Counted from the stretch's first letter, positions 17,722-26,739 are shown. The stretch is 50,546 nt of DNA from Caldifarciminota bacterium (GCA_020352555.1 CP070680.1:2115204-2165749), one strand, 5' to 3'. Numbers and translations: made by a program. The notes: generated by a model from the letters alone, not told the origin.

Positions 17722-17727
17722 TCGTTG

Positions 17728-19995
17728 ATGGACGGGCACGACGCCCGGAGCCGAACCCCACTAGCGCTCCTGCTGGTGGCCATCGGAGGCCACGGAATCG
17801 CCACACAGGTGGTACTCCTGCGGGAACTGATGGCGATATCCGCTGGCAGTGAGGTATCGGCCGGCATCGGACTCGGAATCTGGATAGCGGCCGAGGCAAC
17901 CGGAGCGCTGCTGGCCAGCCGGATTCCTGAAGAAAGAACAGAATTCCTGCTGCACTGGCTTGCTGCGGCGTCGGCCATTGCGGCACCGTTGGGCGTACTT
18001 GCCGTCATTCTGGGCCCGAGCCTGCTTGGCGTACTCCCTGGTGAGGGAATCGACATACCCAGAGTAGCAGTCATCGCTCTTGTCTCGGGCGCAATCCCGG
18101 CCATGACTCACGGCACGCTTTTCGTGTTGGGACTGGTAGCTCTCGGCGTACGCGGCAAGAGCCTGGTCAACCTCGGACCAGGATATGTCTGGGAGGGCCT
18201 GGGTACCGCAGCGGCCGCTGCTCTGACTTGGCTGCTGCTGTTGCCCAGGTTCGACTCGATAGCACTCGTCGCGCTCTTCGGAATCCCCGTGGTCCTGGTT
18301 TCCGGTGCCGAGTACCCCCTCCGTTCTCCCGGTCGTCGTCTCAACCCAGGGCTGCTGGCAGCAGTCGGAGTGGTAGCCCTGCTCGCCGTCGTGATTTGGC
18401 GTTCGAACGACATCGTCCGGTTTGCGTGGACACGCAGCTGGCAGGGTCAGAGGGTCACGGCAGTGGAGAACTCGGCCTACGGCAAGGTAGTTCGGCTTGA
18501 GCGGTCATCACAGAGGCTCCTGCTGTATGACGGCTCAACGGCAGTGTCAGAGCCTGAATCCGACCCAGCTCTTGTCGAACAGCTTGCACTTGTTCCCCTG
18601 CTGGTTCACCCCAGACCGAAACACGCCCTGGTCGTCGGGCCTGGATTCGGACTCGTGACGACGCTAGCGAACTCGCCACTCAAGTCGGTAACCCTTGTGC
18701 AGATCGACCCGGTACTGCAGAGAGAAGCCTTGCACACCGCTGGACCGTCCGCCGCTGCAGCTCTGCGTCATCCCAAGGTCAGGAGTATGACCGGTGATCC
18801 CCGCCTGTTCCTGACCAACAACGTCCGGCGCTTTGACTGCATCTTTATTTCTGGTGAGGCACCGGCCAACCTGGCCGCCAACCGGCTCTTCACCCGCGAG
18901 TTTTTCGCCATCTGCCGCGCCAACCTGGCTGGCGATGGCATTCTGGCGACTTCCGGTCCGGGCTCGCCCGGTCAAATCGGTCGGGAAGCTCGGATGGCTC
19001 TCGATACCCGAACCGCTGGCCTCGAGGCCACCTTCCCCCACACACGGCTGATCCTGCTTGACTTCCCCCTCCTGCTAGCGTCCAACAGCGCGCTAGAGGT
19101 TCAGGCAGAGACCCTTGTACAGAAGCTCCGAACCTGGACCACGCAGCCTGCGACGCTTCGGCCTGATTATCTTGCCGGTCTGGTGGATGTCTCGCGCCAG
19201 GAGCTGCTCAGCGCTGACCTGGTCAGTCACCGGCAGTACTCGGAAGTCGGAGTCAATACCGATCTGCGCCCGGTCGAGGTCTTCCTGACGCTGTTGCGCG
19301 AAAGCAGACTACGCTCACCTTGGTTCGCTGACATCTACCAAGCGACCGCCAGAACGAATCCAGCACACCTTCTCATCGCGGCTGTGGTGCTTCTCATCGC
19401 AACCGCGCTCGGATCTGCCAAGAGTCGCTACCGGTTCGCCGATCCGCTTTCGATCTCGAGTTCGGGCTTCGCTGGCGGCGCAATCTCGACCATCGCCCTC
19501 TTCGCGTACCAGTCCCGCTTCGGCAGCATCTTCGCTGAAATCGGCCTGCTGCTGGCCGCTTTCATGGTCGGTGCTGTACTCGGCGGTTGGGCCGGCACCA
19601 GGACGGCAGACAGGCAGGAACGCCGTGCGTCCGTCTTCCTAACAGCCGAAACCTCGCTGCTACTGGCCTCCGGAACCCTGGTGTTTGTCGCAAGGCAGGG
19701 CCCGGGTTTTCTCTTCCTCATGATCCAACTAGTCGCCGGCGCCGCAGTCGGCGCTCAGTTTCCGATCGCGTGTGCCCGCCTCTCCGGAGCATCTGCTGGG
19801 TCCCGGGCCGGCCGGGTCGCAGCCCTGGACCTTGCCGGCGGGTTCCTTGGCGCAGTTGTCAGCGCAATATTCACGCTGCCGGCATGGGGCACCACTGCTG
19901 CCGTGACGGTGGTGGCGTGCCTCAAGCTGGCCAGCCTCCTGGGACAAAGTCTGGCCGGAACGGGGCTCGGTGACGCAAAGACCCACTCCGTTTGA
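17728..19995 (+). CDS. Multi-pass membrane protein with an internal spermidine-synthase-like domain
   Basis: The 755-residue protein has about six to seven hydrophobic helices (residues 10-230) and a soluble Rossmann-like domain (about 245-500). A second block of about six helices follows (about 540-750). The middle domain follows the spermidine synthase pattern: 'SAYGKVVRLERSSQRLLLYDG', 'HALVVGPGFGLVTTLA', 'VTLVQIDPVLQREA', 'HPKVRSMTGDPRLFL'. The usual catalytic 'DLPDP' segment reads 'FISGEAPANL', so the catalytic Asp is missing and polyamine synthesis is unlikely. Such fused proteins are widespread with unknown role. ATG 17728 (6 nt after the -10) was chosen over TTG one codon earlier. The next gene starts 31 bp downstream but has its own promoter. 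Confidence 0.75.
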   Translation: MDGHDARSRTPLALLLVAIGGHGIATQVVLLRELMAISAGSEVSAGIGLGIWIAAEATGALLASRIPEERTEFLLHWLAAASAIAAPLGVLAVILGPSLLGVLPGEGIDIPRVAVIALVSGAIPAMTHGTLFVLGLVALGVRGKSLVNLGPGYVWEGLGTAAAAALTWLLLLPRFDSIALVALFGIPVVLVSGAEYPLRSPGRRLNPGLLAAVGVVALLAVVIWRSNDIVRFAWTRSWQGQRVTAVENSAYGKVVRLERSSQRLLLYDGSTAVSEPESDPALVEQLALVPLLVHPRPKHALVVGPGFGLVTTLANSPLKSVTLVQIDPVLQREALHTAGPSAAAALRHPKVRSMTGDPRLFLTNNVRRFDCIFISGEAPANLAANRLFTREFFAICRANLAGDGILATSGPGSPGQIGREARMALDTRTAGLEATFPHTRLILLDFPLLLASNSALEVQAETLVQKLRTWTTQPATLRPDYLAGLVDVSRQELLSADLVSHRQYSEVGVNTDLRPVEVFLTLLRESRLRSPWFADIYQATARTNPAHLLIAAVVLLIATALGSAKSRYRFADPLSISSSGFAGGAISTIALFAYQSRFGSIFAEIGLLLAAFMVGAVLGGWAGTRTADRQERRASVFLTAETSLLLASGTLVFVARQGPGFLFLMIQLVAGAAVGAQFPIACARLSGASAGSRAGRVAALDLAGGFLGAVVSAIFTLPAWGTTAAVTVVACLKLASLLGQSLAGTGLGDAKTHSV

Positions 19996-20020
19996 CAGCC
20001 TGGCCATTGCCTCCTAAACT
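19992..20020 (+). promoter_or_regulatory. Promoter of the SLBB gene (leaderless)
   Basis: TTGACA, 17-bp spacer, TAAACT, then exactly 6 nt to GTG at 20027. The -35 box overlaps the stop codon of the upstream gene. Confidence 0.65.
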
Positions 20021-20026
20021 CCCGTC

Positions 20027-21346
20027 GTGTTGCGCATCACAGAAGCACAGGGAGTCGCATTCCTAGTGCTGGCAGCCGCTGCGGTGGCCAACGCGCAGCC
20101 CGTTACCGGTACTCCTTCTGCCCCAACACCAAGCATGGTGTTCGGCCAGGCTCCGGTCACCAGCCTGGAGGGGGTCGAGGGCCCCATCATTTCCGAAACT
20201 TACGTTGTAATGCCGGGCGACAAGCTGCTTGTGACAATCTCGGGTCCGGCCGCGTACTCGTACGAGACCTGGGTGACCTACGAAGGAAAGGTCACCCTGA
20301 ACATGCCTGTGTCCAGATACGCTTCTGCCGACCCCGCCATTACCACTGTTGATGCCGTTCGGATCAGCGGGTTGACCCTGCAGCAGGCCCAGGACTCCCT
20401 CAACATCGAGTTTGAACGCTACTTCCGCAATGCTCAGGTCAAGCTGACGCTCACGCGTCTGAGAACCGGTATCGTCTTCGTCACTGGAGAGGTCCGCTTT
20501 CCGGGTGCCTACGATGCGTCGCCGGTCGAACGCGTTTCCCAGGTAATTGCCAAGGCCGGCGGGCTGTCTCCGCTGGGGTCAAAGACCAACATAAACCTGA
20601 ACCGTGACGGGAAACTGCACTCGATTGTCGACATCGAGAGATTTGAGAACGACGGCATTCTGATGGCCAATCCCTTCGTGCAATCCGGTGACATCATCCA
20701 CGTTCCGGCTGTATCCGGTCTGGTTACCGTCAAGGGAGCGGTCTTCGGGAGGGGCGAGTACCGATTGCGCACGTCCGCACTGACGACAGAGAAGGAACGG
20801 ATCAGCGAGGGCATCTACGAACTCAAGACCGGCGAAAGGGTATTCGACATCATCCGCAAAGCAGGAGGCATCACTCCTTGGGCCGACCTTTCCAATGCCT
20901 ACATCGAGCGCCTGATAGTCGGCGGTAATGGCGGGCGCAAGAAGATCCGGATTGACCTACATGCGATCATATTCGAACGTGACTCCTCCCAGAATATCGT
21001 GCTGATGAACACCGACATGCTCGTAGTTCCGCCGATCAACACCCTGGTCTACGTCGAGGGCGAAGTGTCCAACCCCGGGCCGTTCACCTTCACCCCGAAC
21101 CAGCGTTCCAGTCAGTATGTCGGACAGGCAGGCGGCCCCACCAACTACGCCTACATGAGGGGCAGCTACATCCTGCGAAACGGAGAGAAGTTCTCAATCA
21201 GAGAAGACCCGGTTGTTGAGCCAGGCGACATCGTGATGGTGCCGCGCGCGATGATCAAGTGGTGGCAGGACTACGTCACTATTGTCGCCGCGATCGGACT
21301 CCCAGTCGCTTCGATTCTGGTGACGCTATCCGTGGCCAACCGCTAG
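20027..21346 (+). CDS. SLBB-domain polysaccharide export (Wza-like) protein
   Basis: The 439-residue protein has a signal peptide (1-23). A polysaccharide biosynthesis/export domain follows ('YVVMPGDKLLVTISGPAAYSYETWVTYEGKVTLNMPV', about 57-160). It also has at least two SLBB domains ('VFVTGEVRFPGAYDAS...VIAKAGGLSP' and 'VYVEGEVSNPGPFTFT'), and another 'VTVKGAVFGRGEYRL' segment between them. A single hydrophobic helix lies at the C-terminus ('YVTIVAAIGLPVASILVTLSV'), similar to Wza-type channels that end in a membrane helix. It probably forms an export channel for an envelope glycan. No Wzc-like partner is in the window. The phosphonate operon 3 kb away may modify the exported polymer (inference). 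Confidence 0.8.
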   Translation: MLRITEAQGVAFLVLAAAAVANAQPVTGTPSAPTPSMVFGQAPVTSLEGVEGPIISETYVVMPGDKLLVTISGPAAYSYETWVTYEGKVTLNMPVSRYASADPAITTVDAVRISGLTLQQAQDSLNIEFERYFRNAQVKLTLTRLRTGIVFVTGEVRFPGAYDASPVERVSQVIAKAGGLSPLGSKTNINLNRDGKLHSIVDIERFENDGILMANPFVQSGDIIHVPAVSGLVTVKGAVFGRGEYRLRTSALTTEKERISEGIYELKTGERVFDIIRKAGGITPWADLSNAYIERLIVGGNGGRKKIRIDLHAIIFERDSSQNIVLMNTDMLVVPPINTLVYVEGEVSNPGPFTFTPNQRSSQYVGQAGGPTNYAYMRGSYILRNGEKFSIREDPVVEPGDIVMVPRAMIKWWQDYVTIVAAIGLPVASILVTLSVANR

Positions 21347-21795
21347 CAGCGAGTCCGCTGGTCAGTGGGGGAGTCGAGTTTCTTCGTCCTCCGCGCATGA
21401 CGTCCGCCTTCGAATCGAGTTCCGAGCCAGACAACTAGAATCCGCTTGGCCTCGGCCAGACCCAGCAGGTCGGCCCCGAGACAGAGCACGTTGGCATTGT
21501 TGTGCCGGCGGGACATCCTCGCCATGCGATCGCTGCAGCAGAGCGCGGCCCGTACACCGGGCGTCCGGTTTGCCGCCATCGACATGCCAATCCCGGTACC
21601 GCAGACCAGAACTCCTCGCCGGACTCTCCTGGATGCAACAGTCCGCGCCACCGCGTGGGCATAGTCCGGGTAGTCGACAGTCTCCGGCCTGTCCGTTCCA
21701 AGGTCCAGAACAGTATGGCCGAGGGATTCCAGATGCTCCTTCAGGGCTTTCTTGAGCCGGAGGCCGCGGTGGTCTGCTCCGATGGCGATGCGCAT
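21343..21795 (-). CDS. rpiB: Ribose-5-phosphate isomerase B
   Basis: The 150-residue product begins 'MRIAIGADHRGLRLK' and carries 'GVLVCGTGIGMSMAANR' (Cys 65, the expected catalytic base, then GTGIG) and 'RRHNNANVLCLGA'. These are the hallmarks of RpiB, which interconverts ribose-5-P and ribulose-5-P. ATG 21795 with GAGG upstream was chosen; an upstream GTG would overlap the ilvE stop. The gene follows ilvE by about 20 bp. Its stop and that of the convergent SLBB gene share one CTAG palindrome. The C-terminal extension 'KKLDSPTDQRTRC' is not typical of the family. Confidence 0.9.
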   Translation of the reverse strand: MRIAIGADHRGLRLKKALKEHLESLGHTVLDLGTDRPETVDYPDYAHAVARTVASRRVRRGVLVCGTGIGMSMAANRTPGVRAALCCSDRMARMSRRHNNANVLCLGADLLGLAEAKRILVVWLGTRFEGGRHARRTKKLDSPTDQRTRC

Positions 21796-21815
21796 GCTCC
21801 CTCGACCGCGGTCCA

Positions 21816-22745
21816 CTACCTGATGAACGTCAGCCAGCCGCGCGTGTCGTCCCGCTTGCCGTCGATGACTTCGAAAAATGTCTCCTGTAGCTTCTTGGTG
21901 ACCGGCCCGCGTTTACCCGCGCCGACCGGAATCCTATCGACCGACCTGATCGGTGTGACCTCGGCCGCGCTGCCCGTGAAGAACACCTCGTCAGCGATGT
22001 AGAGCATCTCGCGCAGCATCATGGTCTCCACAACTTCGTAGCCCAAGTCCCGCGCCAGGGCGATGACCGTATCCCGGGTGATGCCGGGCAGGATGGTTGC
22101 GTGGAGCGGTGGGGTGTGGATGACGCCCTTGTGGACCACGAACAGGTTCTCGCCCGACCCTTCGGAGAGGAAGCCGTTGACGTCGAGCGCGATGCCTTCC
22201 GCATATCCGTACTTTATCGCCTCCATCTTGATGAGCTGGGAATTCATGTAGTTGGCGCAGGTCTTGGACATCGCCGGGAATGTGTTGGGCGCCATGCGGT
22301 TCCACGATGAGACCATCACGTCCACGCCCTGCTCGAGCGCCTCGGGCCCAAGGTACTTGCCCCAGAACCAGGTGATGAGGGCGATGTCGACCGGACAGTT
22401 GAACGGATTCACGCCCAGCTCCTTGTATCCTCTATACACGATCGGCCGGATGTAGCATTCGTCGTGTCCGTTCTTTCTGATGAGGTCCAGCATCGCCGAG
22501 TTGACCTGGTCCTTGGTGAACGGTATGTCCATCCGGTAGATCTTGGCAGAATTGAATAGACGGTCGGTGTGGTCCTTCATCCGGAAAACGGCCGGGCCCT
22601 TCGGGGTCTTGTAGCACCGGATGCCCTCGAACACCCCGGTGCCGTAGTGGATGACGTGGGAGCAGATGTGAATCCTGGCGTTGTTCCACTCGACGTATTC
22701 GCCGTTCATCCAGACGTATTTCGCCTTGCTCTCTTCGAGCCCCAT
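21816..22745 (-). CDS. ilvE: Branched-chain amino acid aminotransferase
   Basis: The 309-residue protein is a class IV PLP aminotransferase. It has '[13 protein letters not shown]', '[10 protein letters not shown]', the PLP lysine in '[14 protein letters not shown]' (Lys 161), '[22 protein letters not shown]', '[10 protein letters not shown]' and '[20 protein letters not shown]'. Length and motifs match IlvE, the last step of Val, Leu and Ile synthesis. The ATG has AAGGAGG 7 nt upstream. A terminator-like hairpin lies 24 nt upstream of the start, after the tRNA-Met gene, and no separate promoter is evident. Expression may depend on read-through from the tRNA promoter. Confidence 0.95.
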   Translation of the reverse strand: MGLEESKAKYVWMNGEYVEWNNARIHICSHVIHYGTGVFEGIRCYKTPKGPAVFRMKDHTDRLFNSAKIYRMDIPFTKDQVNSAMLDLIRKNGHDECYIRPIVYRGYKELGVNPFNCPVDIALITWFWGKYLGPEALEQGVDVMVSSWNRMAPNTFPAMSKTCANYMNSQLIKMEAIKYGYAEGIALDVNGFLSEGSGENLFVVHKGVIHTPPLHATILPGITRDTVIALARDLGYEVVETMMLREMLYIADEVFFTGSAAEVTPIRSVDRIPVGAGKRGPVTKKLQETFFEVIDGKRDDTRGWLTFIR

Positions 22746-22772
22746 CTTTCCTCCTTCTGGCTAGGAGCAAAA

Positions 22773-22791
22773 GCGGGGCAGAGCGCCCCGC
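22773..22791 (-). terminator. Intrinsic terminator after tRNA-Met, or attenuator ahead of ilvE
   Basis: On the minus strand GCGGGGC, a 5-nt loop and GCCCCGC form a stable stem followed by TTTT. It lies about 55 bp after the tRNA and 24 bp before the ilvE start codon. Confidence 0.7.
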
Positions 22792-22847
22792 CTCGTGCAG
22801 ATTTCAATGACAACCATTTGTAGCAGCATATGTTGCGTTCCGTAGAG

Positions 22848-22921
22848 TGGCGGCGAAGGGAATTGAACCCCTGACACGCGGATTATGATTCCGCTGCTCT
22901 GGCCAACTGAGCTACGCCGCC
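22848..22921 (-). tRNA. tRNA-Met (anticodon CAU)
   Basis: The minus strand folds into a full cloverleaf. The acceptor stem is GGCGGCG/CGCCGCC, the D arm has GCTCAGTTGG..AGAGC, the anticodon stem is GCGGA/TCCGC with loop ATCATAA (anticodon CAT), and the T arm has GGGGTTCAATTCCC. The discriminator base is A and CCA is not encoded. Similarity to elongator tRNA-Met is greater than to initiator (the first base pair is G-C); tRNA-Ile2 with lysidine cannot be fully excluded. Confidence 0.92.
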
Positions 22922-22956
22922 CTGTCGAAATCGACCACCTCACAGAGACGCGCATC

Positions 22957-22984
22957 ATTGTAGTCGGCGCGGTATCGGTGTCAA
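22957..22984 (-). promoter_or_regulatory. Promoter of tRNA-Met
   Basis: TTGACA, 16-bp spacer, TACAAT on the minus strand, ending about 36 bp before the tRNA 5' end. It serves as an internal reference for the promoter consensus used across the window. Confidence 0.75.
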
Positions 22985-23018
22985 CGACGCGCCAGGCTCA
23001 TGCCAATCGTCGGACACC

Positions 23019-23046
23019 TTGTCTTCGGCCCCGGCCGTATTATAAT
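23019..23046 (+). promoter_or_regulatory. Promoter of the UvrD-type helicase gene
   Basis: TTGTCT, 16-bp spacer, consensus TATAAT. The ATG at 23058 is 11 nt beyond the -10 box, with no ribosome binding site. Confidence 0.65.
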
Positions 23047-23057
23047 CAGCACACTCA

Positions 23058-25115
23058 ATGACCACGCCCGAGCGTCCGTCCCAGCCGCCCCCCGCGTGGC
23101 TCGAAGTTCTTAACGAACAGCAACTTAGGGCTGTGGTTCACCCGGGAGGACCGCTGCTGGTCATCGCCGGTGCCGGGACCGGCAAGACCCGCACGCTCGT
23201 CTATCGGGTCGCCTGGCTGCTCCGCCAGGGCGTGCCGGCCGAGCGCGTCCTGCTCCTGACGTTCACCCGCAGGGCCGCGCGCGAGATGCTCAACCGGGCG
23301 CACGCCCTCTGCCGCCAGTCCACGTCCCAAGTTTGGGGCGGGACCTTCCACGCAGTCGGCAACCGACTCCTGCGGCTGTACGGCAACGCTGTCGGGCTCG
23401 GACCGGGCTTCACCGTGGCCGACGAATCCGACTCGGCCGATATGCTCGGCCTGATCCGCACCGATCTCGGCTACTCCTCGAAGGAGAAACGGTTCCCGCG
23501 CAAGGCGACAATCCGCTCGATCTACTCCCGCGTCGTCAACTCGCGCGACCCGCTCGGCGAGGTGCTGGAGCGCGAGTACCCGTGGTGCGTCGAGGCCGAG
23601 CGAGGGCTGCGCCAGATCTTCAGCCGCTACACCGCGCTCAAGCAGGAACGCCAGGTGCTCGACTTCGACGACCTGCTGCTGTTCTGGAAGTACGCCCTTG
23701 ACGTGCCCGAGGTCCGCGACCGGATGGGAGGCCAGTTCGACCACGTGCTGGTCGACGAGTACCAGGACACCAACGTCATCCAGGCCGAGATCCTCCAGGG
23801 CTTGCGCCACGCCAACGCCAATGTCACCGCAGTCGGCGACGACGCCCAGTCGATCTACTCATTCCGCGGCGCCACCATTCGCAACATCCTCGAGTTCCCC
23901 GAGCGCTTCCCCAACACCACCATCGTCACCCTCGAGGAGAACTACCGCTCGGTCCAGCACGTGCTCGACGTTGCCAATTCAGTCATGGAAGTTGCCCGAT
24001 TCCGATACACCAAGAACCTCTGGTCCAAACGCCGCCACGGCCGGCAGCCCGTCCTCATCACCTGCATGGACGAAGCCGAGCAGGCCCGGGTAGTCTGTGA
24101 CGCGGTGCTTGAAGGGGTCGAGCAGGGCTCGAGGCTCCAGGACCAAGCCGTGCTGTTCCGCGCTGGCCACCACTCCGACCTGCTTGAGATCGAGCTCGCT
24201 CGCCGTAGCATCCCGTTTCACAAGTACGGCGGCCTCAAGTTCGTCGAGACCGCCCATGTCAAGGACCTGGTCGCCTTCCTCCGAATCCTCGAGAATCCCC
24301 ACGACGACATGAGCTGGTTCCGGGTGCTAGAGATGGTCGACGGCGTTGGCCCGAAGACAGTGCGTCGTATCCTCGACTTCCTGCGTGAGAGCGGGCTTGA
24401 CTTCAGGCACCTGGCCGAATGTCCCGTCCCAGCCGCTGCCCGGGCTGGCTTTGCAGGGCTCGTCGACGTCCTCGTCTCGATCCGGGGAGAGAAGATGCCG
24501 CTCGCGGGTCAGATCGAGCGCATTCGAGACTTCTACGACCCGGTGCTCGAGCGGCTGTACGACAACCCCATCCCCCGCCGCCGAGACCTCGATCAGCTCG
24601 AGACCATCGCCCGGCGCTACCGCAGCCGAGCGAGCTTCGTAGCCGAACTCGCACTCGACCCGCCGCAATCGACCGCCGACCTTTCCGGCCCGCCCCACAA
24701 AGACGAGGACTTTCTCATCCTCTCGACCATGCACTCGGCCAAAGGCTGCGAATGGAAATCCGTTTACATCATCCACGCTGCCGACGGCATGATACCGTCC
24801 GATATGGCCACCGACGACGAGGCGAGCATCGAGGAAGAACGGCGCCTGTTCTACGTCGCCATCACTCGGGCGATGGACAGCCTCTCGGTCGTGTTCCCAC
24901 TACGCTACTACCACCGCAAGCACCGAATGGGTGACGCCCACACCTACGCCCAGCTCACTCGCTTCATGCCCGAGCGCACCGTTGCCCTGTTTGAGCAACA
25001 GCACATCGGATACACGCTGCCCGATGACCGCGCCGCCCGAAGCCTCATCGCGTGCACCGACGCCGACATCCGCACCCGGATTAGCGAATTCTGGCAGGAC
25101 GGCGATGACTCCTGA
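23058..25115 (+). CDS. UvrD/PcrA-type superfamily 1 DNA helicase
   Basis: The 685-residue protein has all SF1A helicase motifs. Motif I is GAGTGKT (38-44), Ia 'TFTRRAAREML', II 'DEYQDTN' (from residue 233), III 'VGDDAQSIYSFRGA', IV 'LEENYRS', V 'STMHSAKGCEWKSVYI' and VI 'EERRLFYVAITRAMD'. It unwinds DNA with 3'-5' polarity in repair or replication. It is at the short end of the UvrD/PcrA range and lacks the long C-terminal tail of E. coli UvrD. The ribokinase gene starts 24 bp downstream, so these may be cotranscribed. Confidence 0.92.
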   Translation: MTTPERPSQPPPAWLEVLNEQQLRAVVHPGGPLLVIAGAGTGKTRTLVYRVAWLLRQGVPAERVLLLTFTRRAAREMLNRAHALCRQSTSQVWGGTFHAVGNRLLRLYGNAVGLGPGFTVADESDSADMLGLIRTDLGYSSKEKRFPRKATIRSIYSRVVNSRDPLGEVLEREYPWCVEAERGLRQIFSRYTALKQERQVLDFDDLLLFWKYALDVPEVRDRMGGQFDHVLVDEYQDTNVIQAEILQGLRHANANVTAVGDDAQSIYSFRGATIRNILEFPERFPNTTIVTLEENYRSVQHVLDVANSVMEVARFRYTKNLWSKRRHGRQPVLITCMDEAEQARVVCDAVLEGVEQGSRLQDQAVLFRAGHHSDLLEIELARRSIPFHKYGGLKFVETAHVKDLVAFLRILENPHDDMSWFRVLEMVDGVGPKTVRRILDFLRESGLDFRHLAECPVPAAARAGFAGLVDVLVSIRGEKMPLAGQIERIRDFYDPVLERLYDNPIPRRRDLDQLETIARRYRSRASFVAELALDPPQSTADLSGPPHKDEDFLILSTMHSAKGCEWKSVYIIHAADGMIPSDMATDDEASIEEERRLFYVAITRAMDSLSVVFPLRYYHRKHRMGDAHTYAQLTRFMPERTVALFEQQHIGYTLPDDRAARSLIACTDADIRTRISEFWQDGDDS

Positions 25116-25139
25116 GCGCGGTCGAGGCCCTACCCGCCC

Positions 25140-26066
25140 GTGAGCCACCGGCCCCGTGTCGCCGTGGTGGGCAGCCTGATCGTCGACCTCGTGTTTAGGG
25201 CCGACCGCCGGCCTGGGCCGGGCGAGACGTTCACGGGCACCGACTTTGGCATCTACCTCGGCGGCAAGGGTTTCAATCAGGCGATCGCCTGCCGCCGACT
25301 TGGGGCCGAAGTGACCCTCGTCGGCCGTGTCGGCCAAGACCATTTCGGTGACATGTTCCTCGCCCGGCTCAAGGACGAAGGCATGACCGCCGACCACATC
25401 ACACGTGACGAGAAGACTGGTACCGGCATCGCCTCGCCGGTAGTGTTCCCGGACGGCGAGAACAGCATCATCGGGGTCCCGCGGGCCAACCGGTTCCTGA
25501 CCCCATCCGACGTCGACCGGGCCCGGGTCGCCATCGCGTCCGCCGACATACTCATGCTCCAGCTCGAAGTCGACCCCCAAGCGTCCCGCCACGCGGCCGG
25601 GCTTGCCAGCTCGCACGGCACGACCGTAATGCTCGACCCGGCGCCGGTCCACCTGCACGTCAGCATCGATGACTGGCCACTTGACTACTTGGTGCCCAAC
25701 GAGGTCGAAGCCCGGATACTCGCCAGCGGACCGGACACAACCGGATTCGCCCGCCGAAGGGTAGATGCCGGGCTGCGGGCGGTCGTCATCTCGGAAGGCC
25801 GGCAGGGAGCGACAATAGCCGACGCCGCCGGTGTCCGGTGCGTACCAGCGTACCGGGTAAAGACTGTCGACTCCACCGGCGCGGGCGACGCGTTCCGGGG
25901 CGGGCTTGCGGTCAGCCTCGCGCAGGGCACGGATATCGACCAGGCCGTGCGCTACGCTGGGGCCTGCGGTGCCCTGGCATGCACCAGGGTCGGAGCAGAA
26001 CCCTCGATGCCTGCCGCGTCGGAGGTCACCGAGTTCCTACGGAGGACGGATGAGCATTCTGATTGA
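25140..26066 (+). CDS. rbsK: PfkB-family sugar kinase, probably ribokinase
   Basis: The 308-residue protein has the PfkB signatures 'GGKGFNQAIACRRLGA' and 'DSTGAGDAFRGGLA' (catalytic Asp 250 in GAGD). The N-terminal 'VVGSLIVDLVFRADRRPGPGET' is as in ribokinases. It phosphorylates ribose at O5, or a related nucleoside or sugar. Its neighbours support pentose metabolism: transaldolase overlaps its end, and rpiB lies 4 kb away. The start GTG at 25140 has no strong ribosome binding site; it follows the helicase gene by 24 bp. Confidence 0.8.
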   Translation: MSHRPRVAVVGSLIVDLVFRADRRPGPGETFTGTDFGIYLGGKGFNQAIACRRLGAEVTLVGRVGQDHFGDMFLARLKDEGMTADHITRDEKTGTGIASPVVFPDGENSIIGVPRANRFLTPSDVDRARVAIASADILMLQLEVDPQASRHAAGLASSHGTTVMLDPAPVHLHVSIDDWPLDYLVPNEVEARILASGPDTTGFARRRVDAGLRAVVISEGRQGATIADAAGVRCVPAYRVKTVDSTGAGDAFRGGLAVSLAQGTDIDQAVRYAGACGALACTRVGAEPSMPAASEVTEFLRRTDEHSD

Positions 26067-26679
26067 CAGCGCCGACATCGAAGAAGTCAGACAGGCCATG
26101 GAACTCGGCTGGGTCGCCGGTGTGACGACCAACCCGGCCCTGATTGCCAAGACCAACCGGCCGGTCGACCAACTGATTGCCGCAATCCTCGAAGCCTCGC
26201 GCGGGCCAGTGTTCTGCCAGTTGACCACCGATGCCCCGGAGCAACAAGAGGCCGAAGCCCGGCACCTCCACGCCCTGGCGCCGGACCGCATCGTGCTGAA
26301 GATCCCGGCCGCGACAGCGAACCTCTCTCTGCTCGCGCGCCTGCGCCCAGAAACGCCTTGCGCCCTCACCGCGGTGTACGCGGGACACCAAGCCCTAGCC
26401 GCGTGCGAAGCCGGTGCCCGTTACCTGATTCCCTACGTCAACCGGGCAACCCGTCTGCTCGGCGACGGCCTGAAGCTGGTCGGCGAACTCAGCGCGGTCG
26501 CCGAACGCGCGGGGACCGGGACCGAAATCCTGGCCGCCAGCATCAAGACGCCGGAAGAGGCGTCCGAGGCGTTCCTGGCCGGCGCCGACCATCTTACCCT
26601 GCCGTTTGATGTCATTCTCCGGATGGGAGACCACGACCTGTCCGAGCGGGCAATCAAGGAATTCAGACAAGTTGGATGA
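26050..26679 (+). CDS. tal: Transaldolase (fructose-6-phosphate aldolase/TalC type)
   Basis: The 209-residue protein starts 'MSILIDSADIEEVRQAMELG' and has 'GVTTNPALIAKT', the Schiff-base lysine in 'RIVLKIPA' (Lys 84), 'TAVYAGHQALAACEAGARYLIPYVNR' and 'ILAASIKTPEEASEAFLAGADHLTLP'. These fit the short transaldolase/FSA subfamily, which moves a dihydroxyacetone unit between sugar phosphates. It overlaps the ribokinase gene by 17 bp, and its GGAGG site lies in that gene. Whether it acts as transaldolase or F6P aldolase cannot be told from sequence alone. Confidence 0.88.
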   Translation: MSILIDSADIEEVRQAMELGWVAGVTTNPALIAKTNRPVDQLIAAILEASRGPVFCQLTTDAPEQQEAEARHLHALAPDRIVLKIPAATANLSLLARLRPETPCALTAVYAGHQALAACEAGARYLIPYVNRATRLLGDGLKLVGELSAVAERAGTGTEILAASIKTPEEASEAFLAGADHLTLPFDVILRMGDHDLSERAIKEFRQVG

Positions 26680-26739
26680 CTGAGTAGACAAAGGCATGAG
26701 CGCCCGCACGCTCGGTCACTTTGTCTCCCTCCTCACTCG

